From assembly GCA_019247305.1 (NCBI GenBank), contig JAFAPC010000170.1:1-64000 (forward strand): a stretch of 64,000 nt of DNA. The letters are read 5' to 3'. Numbering within the stretch: position 1 is the stretch's first letter; each line of letters begins with the position of its first letter. Positions 1 to 7,746 of this stretch are shown here, piece after piece. Below the pieces are notes generated by a model, which saw nothing but the letters and a program-made list of their open reading frames with translations, was not told the DNA's origin and ran no database searches. Source of the stretch: Pseudonocardiales bacterium. Its GTDB lineage: Bacteria; Actinomycetota; Actinomycetes; Mycobacteriales; Pseudonocardiaceae. Both the position numbers and the translations under genes were made by a program.

Positions 1-221
1 TCGTGAGAGAGTGGTTTCGTCACCTCCTTTCTATCGGTCGGAGAAGCCGTTGCCTGTTATTTCATGCGGCGTGTCGCCAGCTTTCGGAACCAATGACCCC
101 TAACTAAGCCCCGACTGGGAATAATTAGAGTTTTGCATAAGCCTCAGAATATGGAAGGCATGTTGAAGTGCCTATCGGGCACAGGTCAGTGTGACGTGAC
201 ATCGGCTCGTGGATTGGTGAT

Positions 222-1144
222 ATGACGATGGCTATTCCCAATTTTCAGGAGACTATGCTGCCGATTCTCGAAGTGGTGTCAGGCGGTGGTGTCCATGCGT
301 GGCATGAACTCCGTGACGTATGTGCGAAGCTGTTCGAGGCAACTGACGAGGAACTCGCGGAGCGGCTGTCTAGCGGTGGCAGCAGGTTCGATAGCCGAGT
401 GCAATGGGCCCTGACGCACCTGGTGCAGGGTGGCCTGCTCACGCGGCCGCGCCGGGGACACGTCCAGATCACGGACCGCGGCAAAGAGGTGCTGGCCGCG
501 AAATCTGACCGTGTCGATACGCAGCTGCTAAGCCGGTTTGAGGAATATCGCGAGTTCCGCATGCGGACGCGGGCAGGTTCCGGCGAGCAGGCAGCGGATG
601 CCGTCGGCTCCCAGGGTGGCGGGCACAACAGTCCAATCGAAGCGATCGCCGAGGCTGTGCGGGAAAGCAACGAGGCACCGGCGACCGATGTCTTGCAGCG
701 GGTGCTCGATCAAAAGCCGGTCTTCTTGGAGCAGCTTGTGCTCGACCTGCTCACGGCTATGGGCTATGGGGGGCGGGCGGGTGCGGCTGAGCATTGGGGC
801 CGTTCCGATGACGGCGGGATTGACGGTGTCGTCCGGCAGGACGTTCTCGGCTTGGATCGGGTTTACGTGCAAGCTAAGCGCTACGCTGCTGACCAAGCCG
901 TGGGCCGCCCAGACAGGGGTTTGTCGGCGCTCTACATGGTCAGCAGGCTGACCGGGGTGTGTTCATCACGACGAGCCGGTTCAGCGCGGAGGCGCGCTCC
1001 TATGTCGAGCGCATCCCCAACCGGATCGTGCTCATCGACGGTCGCCGGTTGGCCGAGTTGATGATTTTGCACAACGTCGGCGTGCAGGACGAAAGCACCT
1101 TTGTGCTCAAGCGCATCGACGAGGACTTCTTCGATCAGTCATGA
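222..1144 (+). pseudogene. mrr: Mrr-type restriction endonuclease, frameshifted
   Basis: The first reading frame gives an N-terminal winged-helix Mrr_N domain (about residues 5-110), then a PD-(D/E)xK core of the Mrr_cat family with GIDGVV and the QAKRY strand (about residues 200-220). Mrr proteins are type IV enzymes that cut modified DNA. After the residues VGRPD, near position 918, the frame goes off the family pattern. The correct C-terminus (QGFVGALHGQQADRGVFITT and then a tail ending RIDEDFFDQS) continues in another frame to 1144. The simplest repair is about four lost bases between GAC and AGG. All catalytic strands are coded, but no single protein carries them, so the gene is probably inactive unless frameshifted. 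The start at 222 has only a weak Shine-Dalgarno; ATG 228 is an alternative. Confidence 0.85.
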
Positions 1145-1253
1145 CCAGCAGCTTCCGTGACGACCATACCCGCGGAGCGCAGCGGTGAGCGTCCACAAAG
1201 AGCTGTGCGTCGATCGAGCGGATCCGACCAGAGTCACCACCAGAACGATCACC

Positions 1254-1347
1254 ATAGACAGTGAAGTTGCTGCTAGTAGCCATGGCCAACGCGAATGAGG
1301 CGCCTCATAAGCGGTAGGTTCGGGGTTCGAGTCCCCGCGTCGGCTCC
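1254..1347 (+). repeat. 94-bp direct repeat, copy 1, with tRNA-like 3' half
   Basis: This 94-bp stretch recurs at 2106-2199 with about 80 of 94 bases identical and no gaps. Its last 26 bases are the same in both copies and look like a tRNA T-arm plus acceptor 3' strand (GGGGTTCGAGTCCCC, then GCGTCGGCTCC), as in actinobacterial tRNA-Thr. There is no D-arm or 5' acceptor strand, so it is not a tRNA gene. The two copies enclose the vapBC pair exactly, as attachment-site duplications or a duplicated tRNA fragment would. Confidence 0.75.
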
Positions 1348-1385
1348 CTAAAGGACCACTGTTGGGTACCTAGGACGCCACAGAC

Positions 1386-1403
1386 ATGTACCATTAGGTG
1401 CAT
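1386..1403. promoter_or_regulatory. vapB operator-like inverted repeat over the start codon
   Basis: ATGTACC and GGTGCAT form a 7-bp inverted repeat with one mismatch around ATTA, and the right arm includes the ATG of vapB. TACCAT at 1389-1394 could be the -10 box, which would make the transcript leaderless; no Shine-Dalgarno is visible. VapB/VapC complexes usually repress their own promoter at such sites. Confidence 0.45.
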
Positions 1404-1683
1404 GACAGTGCGCGTCGGCGTCCGTGAGTTGCGTGATCGGCTCAGCGCCTACCTAGACCGAGCACGCGCAGGTGAGCAGATAGAGATCACCGACCGGGGT
1501 CGACCTATCGCGATGCTCGTCCCGTTGCCCGAGTCGCGGGCGACGATCGCCGAGCTGATCGCTGCCGGCAAGCTCCGCCTCGCGGAACGCACCTGGCGGC
1601 CTGGCGCCAGGCGGGTCAGCGTTCCGGCCGGTGCGCGGCCGCCCAGTGAGCATCTTGAGGAGATGCGCGGCGAGCGGATGTGA
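1402..1683 (+). CDS. vapB: Phd/YefM-family (VapB) antitoxin
   Basis: A 93-residue protein. The N-terminal half has the Phd/YefM fold signature: VGVRELRDRLSAYLDRARAG, then the hairpin ITDRGRPIAMLVPLP. This part dimerises and binds operator DNA in the family. The C-terminal half is basic and extended (about residues 55-93) and should wrap the toxin. It lies 9 bp upstream of a PIN-domain toxin gene on the same strand, the standard order for a type II pair. An inverted repeat overlaps its start codon, which suggests autoregulation. Confidence 0.88.
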   Translation: MTVRVGVRELRDRLSAYLDRARAGEQIEITDRGRPIAMLVPLPESRATIAELIAAGKLRLAERTWRPGARRVSVPAGARPPSEHLEEMRGERM

Positions 1684-1692
1684 CCTCCCGAG

Positions 1693-2100
1693 ATGATCAT
1701 CTACTGCGACTCGTCGGCGTTGGTAAAGCTCGTGATCGACGAGCCAGAGAGCGCGGAACTTGAGGCTTGGCTCGGCTCGCAGCCCGAACCGATGTTGGTG
1801 TCTAGTGTCCTCGCTCGTACGGAGGTCGTGCGTGCGGTCGCCCGCACCGACCCGGACGCGGCGCACCGGGCGGTCAATCTGCTCGCTGCGGTGTCAGTAG
1901 TCGTTCTTGACGCGTCCCTTGCTGACGACGCGGCCCGGCTGGACCCGGCGGAGCTACGCAGCCTGGACGCGCTCCATGTGGCTGCCGCATTGCGCCTGGG
2001 GCCAGCGCTCGGTGTCATGGTCAGCTACGACGAGCGGATACTCGATGTGGCTCAAGAGCACGGTGTCGCTGTCGCGCATCCTGGCTGGCTACCCAAATGA
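1693..2100 (+). CDS. vapC: PIN-domain ribonuclease toxin (VapC)
   Basis: A 135-residue PIN-domain protein. The acidic residues expected for Mg2+ binding are present: D6 in IIYCDSSALVKL, a glutamate in the ARTEVVRAV helix, D100 in SLDALHVAAA, and a late aspartate in VSYDERIL. VapC toxins cleave tRNA or rRNA when freed from VapB. Length and motif order are complete, so the toxin looks functional. It is co-transcribed with the antitoxin, and its stop lies only about 6 bp before the second 94-bp repeat. Confidence 0.88.
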   Translation: MIIYCDSSALVKLVIDEPESAELEAWLGSQPEPMLVSSVLARTEVVRAVARTDPDAAHRAVNLLAAVSVVVLDASLADDAARLDPAELRSLDALHVAAALRLGPALGVMVSYDERILDVAQEHGVAVAHPGWLPK

Positions 2101-2105
2101 TTACT

Positions 2106-2199
2106 ATAGACAGTGAAGTCGCTGGTGGTGGGTATGGTCAACGCGGATGGGGCACCTGGTAAGCGGTAGTTTTGGGGTTCGAGTCCCCGCGTCGGCTCC
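2106..2199 (+). repeat. 94-bp direct repeat, copy 2, with tRNA-Thr-like 3' half
   Basis: Second copy of the repeat at 1254-1347. Here the would-be anticodon region reads CACCTGGTAAGCGG, resembling a damaged tRNA-Thr(GGT) arm, and the 3' end reads GTCGGCTCC followed by A, as a mature CCA end would. It starts 6 bp after the vapC stop. Confidence 0.75.
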
Positions 2200-2591
2200 A
2201 CTTCTACCAGGCAACCGCTCCCCAGTTTCGATTTCGAACCAATCGCGTGACGCCTCGCGTTGTTGGCGACAGTCGATCACGAAGACGTAGATCGTGTCGC
2301 ACAGCCGCATTGGTTAGTTTGCGGCGCTGCACACTGTTCTCGGTTCTCGGCAATTCTCTGCGAATCGCCGGCTGGGTTTCCTTCAATGCTGGCGGTCTCT
2401 CTGTTACGCGTTGGTACTACGAGCGAGCGCGCGTTGTGGCGCATGGCGCGCAGAATGCAGAACTCGCCCCATGGTGCTGGGGAACTTGAGCCATGCTGCC
2501 GAATCATCCGGACAACCGGCTATGTCCGTTGACTACGCCGTTGTCGCGCAAACGTGGGCGGCGCGAGCGCGCCATGCTGGTTTGAGTTCTT
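2200..2591. other. Non-coding stretch of lower GC
   Basis: No frame in this 390-bp stretch gives a recognisable protein. By eye, base composition is clearly lower in GC than the rest of the window, which fits acquired or decaying DNA. No tRNA, hairpin terminator or insertion-sequence end was seen. Confidence 0.5.
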
Positions 2592-2850
2592 TTGTTCCCG
2601 ACATTGGTGCATGTTCCTTATTTCCCGTATAGAAGTATCAATGTCGCGATGGCCAAATTGGATCTTAGTGTGGCCCACGTGCAAGCGGGTGATATTGATG
2701 AAGGCGCGGCTACGCTGGCGGATGCTGGGGACATCATTTTTCAGAATCGTGCCGCTTCACGGGTCCGGGCTGCGCTCGTGATCGAAGGCGCCAGGGGAGT
2801 TGTGACGCACATTCGAGAAGCACTCGCGAGGACCGCTCCGACTGGCCCAA
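2592..2850 (+). pseudogene. C-terminal remnant of a helix-turn-helix/TPR-type regulator
   Basis: A short stretch reads AKLDLSVAHVQAGDIDEGAA and then TLADAGDIIFQNRAASRVRA. This matches the last tetratricopeptide-like helices seen at the C-terminus of many actinobacterial XRE regulators, whose consensus is roughly LDLAxAHxQAGDxDEA. Nothing upstream supplies the DNA-binding domain or the earlier repeats, and the downstream frame runs on into low-complexity sequence. It is therefore read as the end of a lost regulator gene. An intact member of the same broad class lies at 38960-40369. Confidence 0.45.
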
Positions 2851-2937
2851 GCCCCGCTCTTCCCATCCAGTGCGACCGCGGCCCCCCGTCCCGAATTCCA
2901 GCCAGGGGGCCCGGTCGCGATCGCACGCGACTCTGCA

Positions 2938-3126
2938 TCAGGCCGCCATCTCCACTCGGGCAAGCTTCACGACGGCCAGAGCCAGGCTCAGCCCCGGGAC
3001 GAGGTCCTCGACGAGGTTTTCGACCAGAGGCACCAGCACCGCACCCAGCAGCGGCAGCACAACCGGCACCAACCGGCTAAGCCCTGCCCAGTGGTCACCA
3101 GCGGGAAACGTGATAGTGATCGACAT
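2938..3126 (-). CDS. Small hydrophobic protein, unknown
   Basis: A 62-residue protein starting MSITITF, preceded by a clear GGGGAGG ribosome site 7 bp before the ATG. Residues 18-58 are nearly all hydrophobic (LVPVVLPLLGAVLVPLVENL, then VEDLVPGLSLALAVVKLARV), so it is either one long membrane-associated helix pair or an amphipathic stretch. No family is recognised. It is one of four small hydrophobic proteins between 2.9 and 4.9 kb, close to hsp20. Confidence 0.5.
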   Translation of the reverse strand: MSITITFPAGDHWAGLSRLVPVVLPLLGAVLVPLVENLVEDLVPGLSLALAVVKLARVEMAA

Positions 3127-3753
3127 GGCAGACCTCCCCACCGCCCCAACCAGGGCGAGGGATCAGCTCGACGACACCCGCCGAGTGAGTCCGCTAATCA
3201 GTCGAACCGTGAATCTCGAAGGGTGCGTCAAGAAAATCAGCACAGGACATAGAGCCACTATCGCCAGGTTTCATCCCGCACCACCTCCTTGCCGCCACAC
3301 CCCGCAGGGCCACCCTCTGATTCATCTGCGCAGCAGCGATACCCACCGCCCACCACCGGGCCAAAACGGGCTCAGGCACCCCCTCGTCAGAGCTTTGGCA
3401 CTGTCCGGCGTACCCCACCCACCATCCACCTGGGCGGGAAGCCACTTGGGGTCACCCCTTAGGCCGGGGAGAGCTGTCCTGACCCGGAGCGTCTCTCGAC
3501 GCTGGAGGGTCAGTGGCCTATGTCCGCACAGACGCCTCACCGAACGAGGTGCTGCACTCCCAGTGTACCCCACCCCACCAATCCTGTCAAGTCACCCCTC
3601 TTTGGGGGCGCACTGCATCGGCCAGTAAAGCAGGGTGAGAGCCGCTGTACTCGCCGGTAGATCGTCGTCGAAACGTGGTCACCAGAGCCGCGCATAGCAG
3701 CCTCGCGCGGTGGATGGAAGAGTCCACGCCCGGCCGTCTGCCGGTTGTTGCTA
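3127..3753. other. Intergenic stretch without a gene
   Basis: These 627 bp contain open frames on both strands, but all are proline/arginine/serine-rich frames of the kind produced by GC-rich non-coding DNA, and none has a convincing ribosome site or family resemblance. No RNA gene was recognised. Confidence 0.5.
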
Positions 3754-4065
3754 CTACACGGGCAGGAGTCGGCGGATCAGCCGGAGCACGAGCAGCTCGA
3801 GCAGAAAGGCGAGGCTAGTGGCGATCACTTTGACGAATAGTTCTTCCACCGCCTCAGAGTAGGAGCTGGTGGTGGCGGCCAGGAGAGGTTTGGGGGACGG
3901 CTTGGCGACCTCGACATGAACGGTGGTTGACGGTGCCGGCTGGTCGCGTAGCCAATCTCCGCTGACGCGCTCGACCCGGTTTACCACCAGTTTCACCACC
4001 ACCAGTTTCACCACCACCAGTTCCACCAGCGTCGGTGCCGCCGAAGGTTCCCTGGCGATGATCAT
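3754..4065 (-). CDS. Small protein with valine-rich repeats and a C-terminal membrane helix, unknown
   Basis: A 103-residue reading frame. Residues 15-30 repeat the motif VVVKL, coded by about three 15-bp DNA tandem units near 3985-4030. Residues 74-103 form a hydrophobic helix (VIATSLAFLLELLVLRLIRR) suited to membrane insertion. The ribosome site is weak (a G run 8 bp upstream of the ATG). No family is recognised. The DNA repeat could itself inflate the reading frame, so the N-terminal part is the least certain. Confidence 0.4.
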   Translation of the reverse strand: MIIAREPSAAPTLVELVVVKLVVVKLVVNRVERVSGDWLRDQPAPSTTVHVEVAKPSPKPLLAATTSSYSEAVEELFVKVIATSLAFLLELLVLRLIRRLLPV

Positions 4066-4142
4066 CCGAGCCGCCCCCCACGCGCCTCGAGCCCAGGAGC
4101 GCCCCGCTTAACGGGCGCACGACGGCACCGGCCTACTCACCG

Positions 4143-4448
4143 CTACGGATGCGCGGCCAGCTCTTTACGTACGTCGTCGCGGGCCAGATACTCGGCGACA
4201 TAGCTGCCCGCGCCCAGCACCAGCGCCACCGGCCACTCGACGACCTCGACAGCCGCTAACGCCGCCAAGCCACCCCACCACAACAACCGCATGGGGTTCA
4301 CGTCCCCTACTCCAGGCAGCGGGACCCGGAACCCTGCCAAGGCTCCCATGTTGACCGGGCCGCGCCGCCGTCCCTCCACCTCCGCTGGCGCAGCGGTGGC
4401 CTCGCCGCTGCTGTCGTACTCAGATTCCGAACGCGAAGAACTAGGCAT
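4143..4448 (-). CDS. Small membrane-associated protein, paralogue of the 4546-4842 protein
   Basis: A 101-residue protein. The start at 4448 is chosen because GAGGAG lies 8 bp upstream. The N-terminal 35 residues are polar and serine/glutamate-rich. Then comes LPGVGDVNPMRLLWWGGLAA, followed by a hydrophobic helix with VEVVEWPVALVLGAGSYVAE. The protein at 4546 on the other strand has the same layout and motif (LPGLG...YFAGVATLAALEIIEWPIAV). The two genes are divergent across about 100 bp, so they form a divergent duplicate pair. Function is unknown. Confidence 0.68.
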   Translation of the reverse strand: MPSSSRSESEYDSSGEATAAPAEVEGRRRGPVNMGALAGFRVPLPGVGDVNPMRLLWWGGLAALAAVEVVEWPVALVLGAGSYVAEYLARDDVRKELAAHP

Positions 4449-4545
4449 GTGCTTCTCCTCAAACGGGTACTCCAGGATACCCATCGGGTACCACAACTAA
4501 GCAGCTTCCGGTAGGACGTCCACAAGAAAGAGGTAAGGCACCCCG

Positions 4546-4842
4546 ATGAGCGCCACCCAAGACAGCAAAAAATCATCAACCAGCGAGACCACGGTAGCCG
4601 GACAACGCGCCGCCGAACACGTGAGCAAGCAGACCTGCCTGTACATCAACCTGCCCGGCCTCGGGTCGATCAGCCTTGGGCCACCAGACCAGCTCGTCTA
4701 CTTTGCCGGGGTCGCCACCTTGGCCGCGCTGGAAATCATCGAGTGGCCTATCGCGGTCCTCATCGCCGCCGGACACCTGCTCGCTGAGCAACGCCGCAGC
4801 AAGACTTTGCATGCCTTCGGTGAAGCCCTCGAACAAGCCTGA
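4546..4842 (+). CDS. Small membrane-associated protein, paralogue of the 4143-4448 protein
   Basis: A 98-residue protein with a polar N-terminus, INLPGLGSISLGPPDQL, then a hydrophobic segment (YFAGVATLAALEIIEWPIAV, residues 51-70) and a charged C-terminal helix. It shares the E-[IV]-[IV]-E-W-P-[IV]-A signature and the preceding LPG.G block with its divergent neighbour. AAAGAGG lies about 10 bp before the ATG. The proteins were recognised as a pair from the sequence; no named family comes to mind. The nearest functional gene is hsp20, so a membrane-stress role is possible but unproven. Confidence 0.68.
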   Translation: MSATQDSKKSSTSETTVAGQRAAEHVSKQTCLYINLPGLGSISLGPPDQLVYFAGVATLAALEIIEWPIAVLIAAGHLLAEQRRSKTLHAFGEALEQA

Positions 4843-5055
4843 GTCACAGACCCCCGCTCTCTGGCGTTTTCTCGGCAGGGCGCGAGTATAGGGATGCGCC
4901 CTGAGTGACGCCTCAGCGCGGGGCACGTGAGCACCATGGCCCGGCGGACTGATCGGCGCGGCCACGGACGTACCGTAGCTGCACCGATCGATCCGTTACC
5001 GACCGTGCCGCTGGCTAGCTAGAGGTTGCGCCGCTGCTCTTCGGCAGCGGCCCTG

Positions 5056-5607
5056 TCAGTCTTCGCCGTCGGCCTGCGCGGTTTTCGTCGTAGTTGCCCC
5101 CTCGGCCTGCTGTTTTGGCTCCGACTCGAGCTGATCCTGCCGGCCGGCTCGTACTGGGATGCGCTGACGCACACCCGAGGATGCCTTCGGCAGCCGCAGG
5201 CGCAGCACCCCATGCTCCAGATCGGCCGTGCAGGCCTCGCTGTTCACCTCCCCAGGCAGGGTCAGCCGGTAATCGAAATGGCCCCTCCGGCGAGTCTGCT
5301 GCGCCTCGCCCTCGCCCTTCTCTACGGTGCCGTACTCCCCGCCGATGCGCAGATCCTTGCCCTGCAAATCGATCGTGACGTCGTCCGGACGCACGCCGGG
5401 CAAGTCCGCCTCGATCACGTAGTCCTCGTCAGTCTCCTGGATGTCCACCGGGGGAGACCATGAGTTGACGCTGATTCTAGCCACATCCGGAAACGCGCTG
5501 GTCAGCATTCGGCTCATCTGGTCGAACAAATCATCGAACCCGGGAAATCCGCCGAACGGATCCCACCGGCGAGGGCTGTAACGGCCCCGCCGCATAGGCA
5601 ATGTCAT
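5056..5607 (-). CDS. Small heat shock protein, Hsp20/alpha-crystallin family
   Basis: A 183-residue cytosolic chaperone that holds unfolding proteins. An aromatic and arginine-rich N-terminus (residues 1-55) is followed by the alpha-crystallin domain from about residue 58 (PPVDIQETDEDYVIEADLPG) to about 150, where G-V-L-R-L-R-L-P closes the domain. The C-terminal tail is long, polar and alanine/glutamine-rich. The start at 5607 follows GGAG by 8 bp; the frame is open further upstream, but that part does not resemble the family. Confidence 0.92.
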   Translation of the reverse strand: MTLPMRRGRYSPRRWDPFGGFPGFDDLFDQMSRMLTSAFPDVARISVNSWSPPVDIQETDEDYVIEADLPGVRPDDVTIDLQGKDLRIGGEYGTVEKGEGEAQQTRRRGHFDYRLTLPGEVNSEACTADLEHGVLRLRLPKASSGVRQRIPVRAGRQDQLESEPKQQAEGATTTKTAQADGED

Positions 5608-5847
5608 CGCAGTTCTCCTTCGTGTCTTTGTCTTCGAGTGAACCGGAGGACAACCCAATCGTATCGAGATCCATCCCCTGGGGCGCGGGAACTGCTGGTC
5701 TGCTCCGGCGACGATCGCACGCCGCGGATCGGGGCCCGACCCGACCCTCCCGGCTCGCAGGGGAGCCAGCCTGCACCTTGGGTGCGTTAACACCTTGACC
5801 ACAGAGGGCACGTGCCCGCATGTGACGCGTGGCCTAATCAGGCATCG

Positions 5848-5887
5848 TTGCCCATATGAGCAAGTTGCCCGCATCGGGCAACTTGCT
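5848..5887. promoter_or_regulatory. Tandem palindromic operator upstream of the 5919 gene
   Basis: Two overlapping palindromes share the half-site TTGCCC. The first is TTGCCCATATGAGCAA (5848-5863, one mismatched pair). The second is a perfect 13-bp inverted repeat, AGCAAGTTGCCCG, then CAT, then its complement (5859-5887). The next gene codes for a winged-helix protein, so autoregulation is the likely reading. The palindrome also covers an ATG at 5856, which argues that translation really starts at 5919. Confidence 0.6.
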
Positions 5888-5918
5888 GTGGAGGGAAACG
5901 ACAGTCAAGATTAGGTCC

Positions 5919-7070
5919 ATGGTGGCCCTCGCAGTCGATGAGCGTGCCGTCCTCGAAGCGGGCATAGCTCGACTTGCTGAGCTGCTCGGACCCGACTTCG
6001 ACATTTCGCCCGTCCAGGCGAGCGGGGGAGAGGACGACGAGCAGGACGCCCTCGCCGCAGATTCTGTTTACACGATCCGAGCACTCACACCTTCTGCGCC
6101 CTACGCCCAGGTTGTTGTTGAGGCAAAGGCGTCGTTGACGCCAGCAGCGGCTCGACAGGTCCTCTTGCCGCAAGTCCGGCTCCTGCGTCAGCTCTACAGC
6201 CAGGCCACGGTTCTTCTCGTCGCACCCTGGCTCAGTCCGAGGACGAGGGATATCCTGGCGAGTCGCAAAGTGGGTTACCTCGACTTCACCGGCAACGTTG
6301 ATCTCCGCCTGCCGACAGGTGTGCTGATCAAGACCGAAGGTGCCCAACAGAACCCTGATCCGACGCCGCACCGCCGCAGCCGAGGGCTCTCGGGTGCTGG
6401 AGCGGGCGTGATCGTGCGGCTGCTCACCGACTTTGCCCCACCATACCGACAGAAAGACCTTGCTGCGCTCGGGCGGGTCAGTCCCGGATACGTCTCGCGG
6501 ATCTTCCAGACCCTCGACGATGAGGCTCTTATCACCAGGGAAGGTCCCTACATCGTTGAGGTCGACTGGCCTGCTCTGCTGCGTGCTCGAGCGGAGAATT
6601 ATGATCTTCTCCGCTCCAACCACGCAGTGCCGATGGTGGCGCGCACAGGTCCCGATGCCCTCTACCGCAGCTTGATTGCTCGGGGCACCGAGAATACCGC
6701 CGTGGTCACGGGCTCCTACGCAGCACGTGAGGTGACACCCGTTGCGGTCGGTGGTCCGCTGATGATCTATGTCGATCCGGGTCCGGACATGGTCGATGCC
6801 GTGGCCGATGAACTTTCGCTGATGCGTGCTGCCCGCGGCCTAGGAAACGTCATCCTTCTGCAGTCGAGCAACAGCGGGATACTGCTGGACCGGCGCGGCT
6901 TCGGGGCTACCGAGCATGTGGCGCTCAGCCAACTGGCGATTGACTGCTTGAGCGGCCCAGATCGGATGCCCGCCGAGGGAGAGGCCGTGCTTGCCCACAT
7001 GGTCGCCACCGTGGATTCCTGGCGGCGAGACCCTGGCGAGCTGGTCAACGAGGCCGCTGCACTATCGTGA
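5919..7070 (+). CDS. Winged-helix protein with nuclease-fold-like N-terminal domain; AbiEi-like antitoxin candidate
   Basis: A 383-residue protein if started at ATG 5919 (an ATG at 5856 would add 21 residues coded by an operator-like palindrome). Residues 1-140 look like a restriction-endonuclease-type alpha/beta fold, with VVVEAKASLTP followed by RDILASRKVGYLDFTGNVDL. A winged helix-turn-helix follows (YRQKDLAALGRVSPGYVSRI, about residues 190-210). The C-terminal half has GTENTAVVTGSYAAREVTPV and resembles regulatory or nucleotidyltransferase-partner domains of type IV antitoxins. Such antitoxins normally have a nucleotidyltransferase toxin directly downstream. Here only a 13-codon frame follows (7078-7119), so the partner is missing or lost. 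Family assignment is tentative. Confidence 0.6.
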   Translation: MVALAVDERAVLEAGIARLAELLGPDFDISPVQASGGEDDEQDALAADSVYTIRALTPSAPYAQVVVEAKASLTPAAARQVLLPQVRLLRQLYSQATVLLVAPWLSPRTRDILASRKVGYLDFTGNVDLRLPTGVLIKTEGAQQNPDPTPHRRSRGLSGAGAGVIVRLLTDFAPPYRQKDLAALGRVSPGYVSRIFQTLDDEALITREGPYIVEVDWPALLRARAENYDLLRSNHAVPMVARTGPDALYRSLIARGTENTAVVTGSYAAREVTPVAVGGPLMIYVDPGPDMVDAVADELSLMRAARGLGNVILLQSSNSGILLDRRGFGATEHVALSQLAIDCLSGPDRMPAEGEAVLAHMVATVDSWRRDPGELVNEAAALS

Positions 7071-7175
7071 GTCGCCTATGAGCACCTCTGGCTGGATGGC
7101 CGATGTCGCGCTTTCCTGATGGCATCTCAGCTGTGGACGCTTTGTCACCGAAGCCCCGCCAACTCAGCCGTCAGA

Positions 7176-7643
7176 TCAGAGAAGGCAACGTGGGAGTGGA
7201 GGCACCGGGTCGTCGGTGAGGGGCGTCCGGGGGCGACAGCGGCCTAGCCGTTTGAGGGCAAGCCAGCTGCCGCGCCGGGCGCCGTGGGTCTGCAGCGCCT
7301 GGGCGGCGTACTCCGAGCAGGTAGGCGTGAAATGACAGCACGGCGCCCGACGCGGGCTGATCTCGCGTTGGTAGGTGCGGATACCGGCAATCAGCAGTGC
7401 GGTGAGTCTCGAGCCTGCCGTGGCATCCCTGCGCCGCAGAGTTCGGGCCTCAGCCAGCAGCGCCGCGATCAGTTGTGGCCAGGTCAGCAACGTCAAGACA
7501 AGGCAGTTACCGCTGAGGGCTTCCCCGAGACAGCATCCACCTTCGAGTAGGCACGCGTCTCGAAGACATGATCCGCCTACTGGCCGGGGCTGGTAGGGAT
7601 AGTCGTAGCGAGGGTCATACCGTCTGCGTCGGAAATGGGCCAT
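7176..7643 (-). CDS. yidD: Membrane protein insertion efficiency factor YidD, with cysteine-rich N-terminal extension
   Basis: A 155-residue protein. The YidD/haemolytic domain sits at about residues 80-140: LLIAGIRTYQREISPRRAPC, then CHFTPTCSEYAAQALQTHGA and LALKRLGRCRP. YidD helps YidC insert inner-membrane proteins. The N-terminal 60 residues carry seven cysteines (GSCLRDACLLEGGCCLGEAL and then GNC), an extension not found in the short 70-100-residue forms. The start at 7643 gives MAHFRRRR; longer starts run into non-coding-like sequence. It is not beside rpmH/rnpA/yidC here, so this is a solitary or second copy. Confidence 0.9.
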   Translation of the reverse strand: MAHFRRRRYDPRYDYPYQPRPVGGSCLRDACLLEGGCCLGEALSGNCLVLTLLTWPQLIAALLAEARTLRRRDATAGSRLTALLIAGIRTYQREISPRRAPCCHFTPTCSEYAAQALQTHGARRGSWLALKRLGRCRPRTPLTDDPVPPLPRCLL

Positions 7644-7746
7644 GGCGCCAGTGTGCACCGGCTCAGCGTCGCTCGCTGGTGTCGTGCGTCCCGAGTATCC
7701 TACCGCCGCGGTCCGAAACCGAACGGGAGTTCGAAGGGGGTGCTCA

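Noticed and set aside
1300-1350. tRNA genes at 1.3 kb and 2.2 kb
   Set aside because: Only the 3' half of a tRNA can be folded; there is no D-arm or 5' acceptor strand in either copy.
3414-3560. Structured RNA or T-box-like leader
   Set aside because: Some GC-rich inverted segments are seen, but no conserved motif and no gene follows on the same strand.
2870-3628. Long plus-strand open frame of 252 codons
   Set aside because: Composition is Ser/Thr/Pro/Arg-rich without any motif, and a minus-strand gene with a good ribosome site overlaps it.
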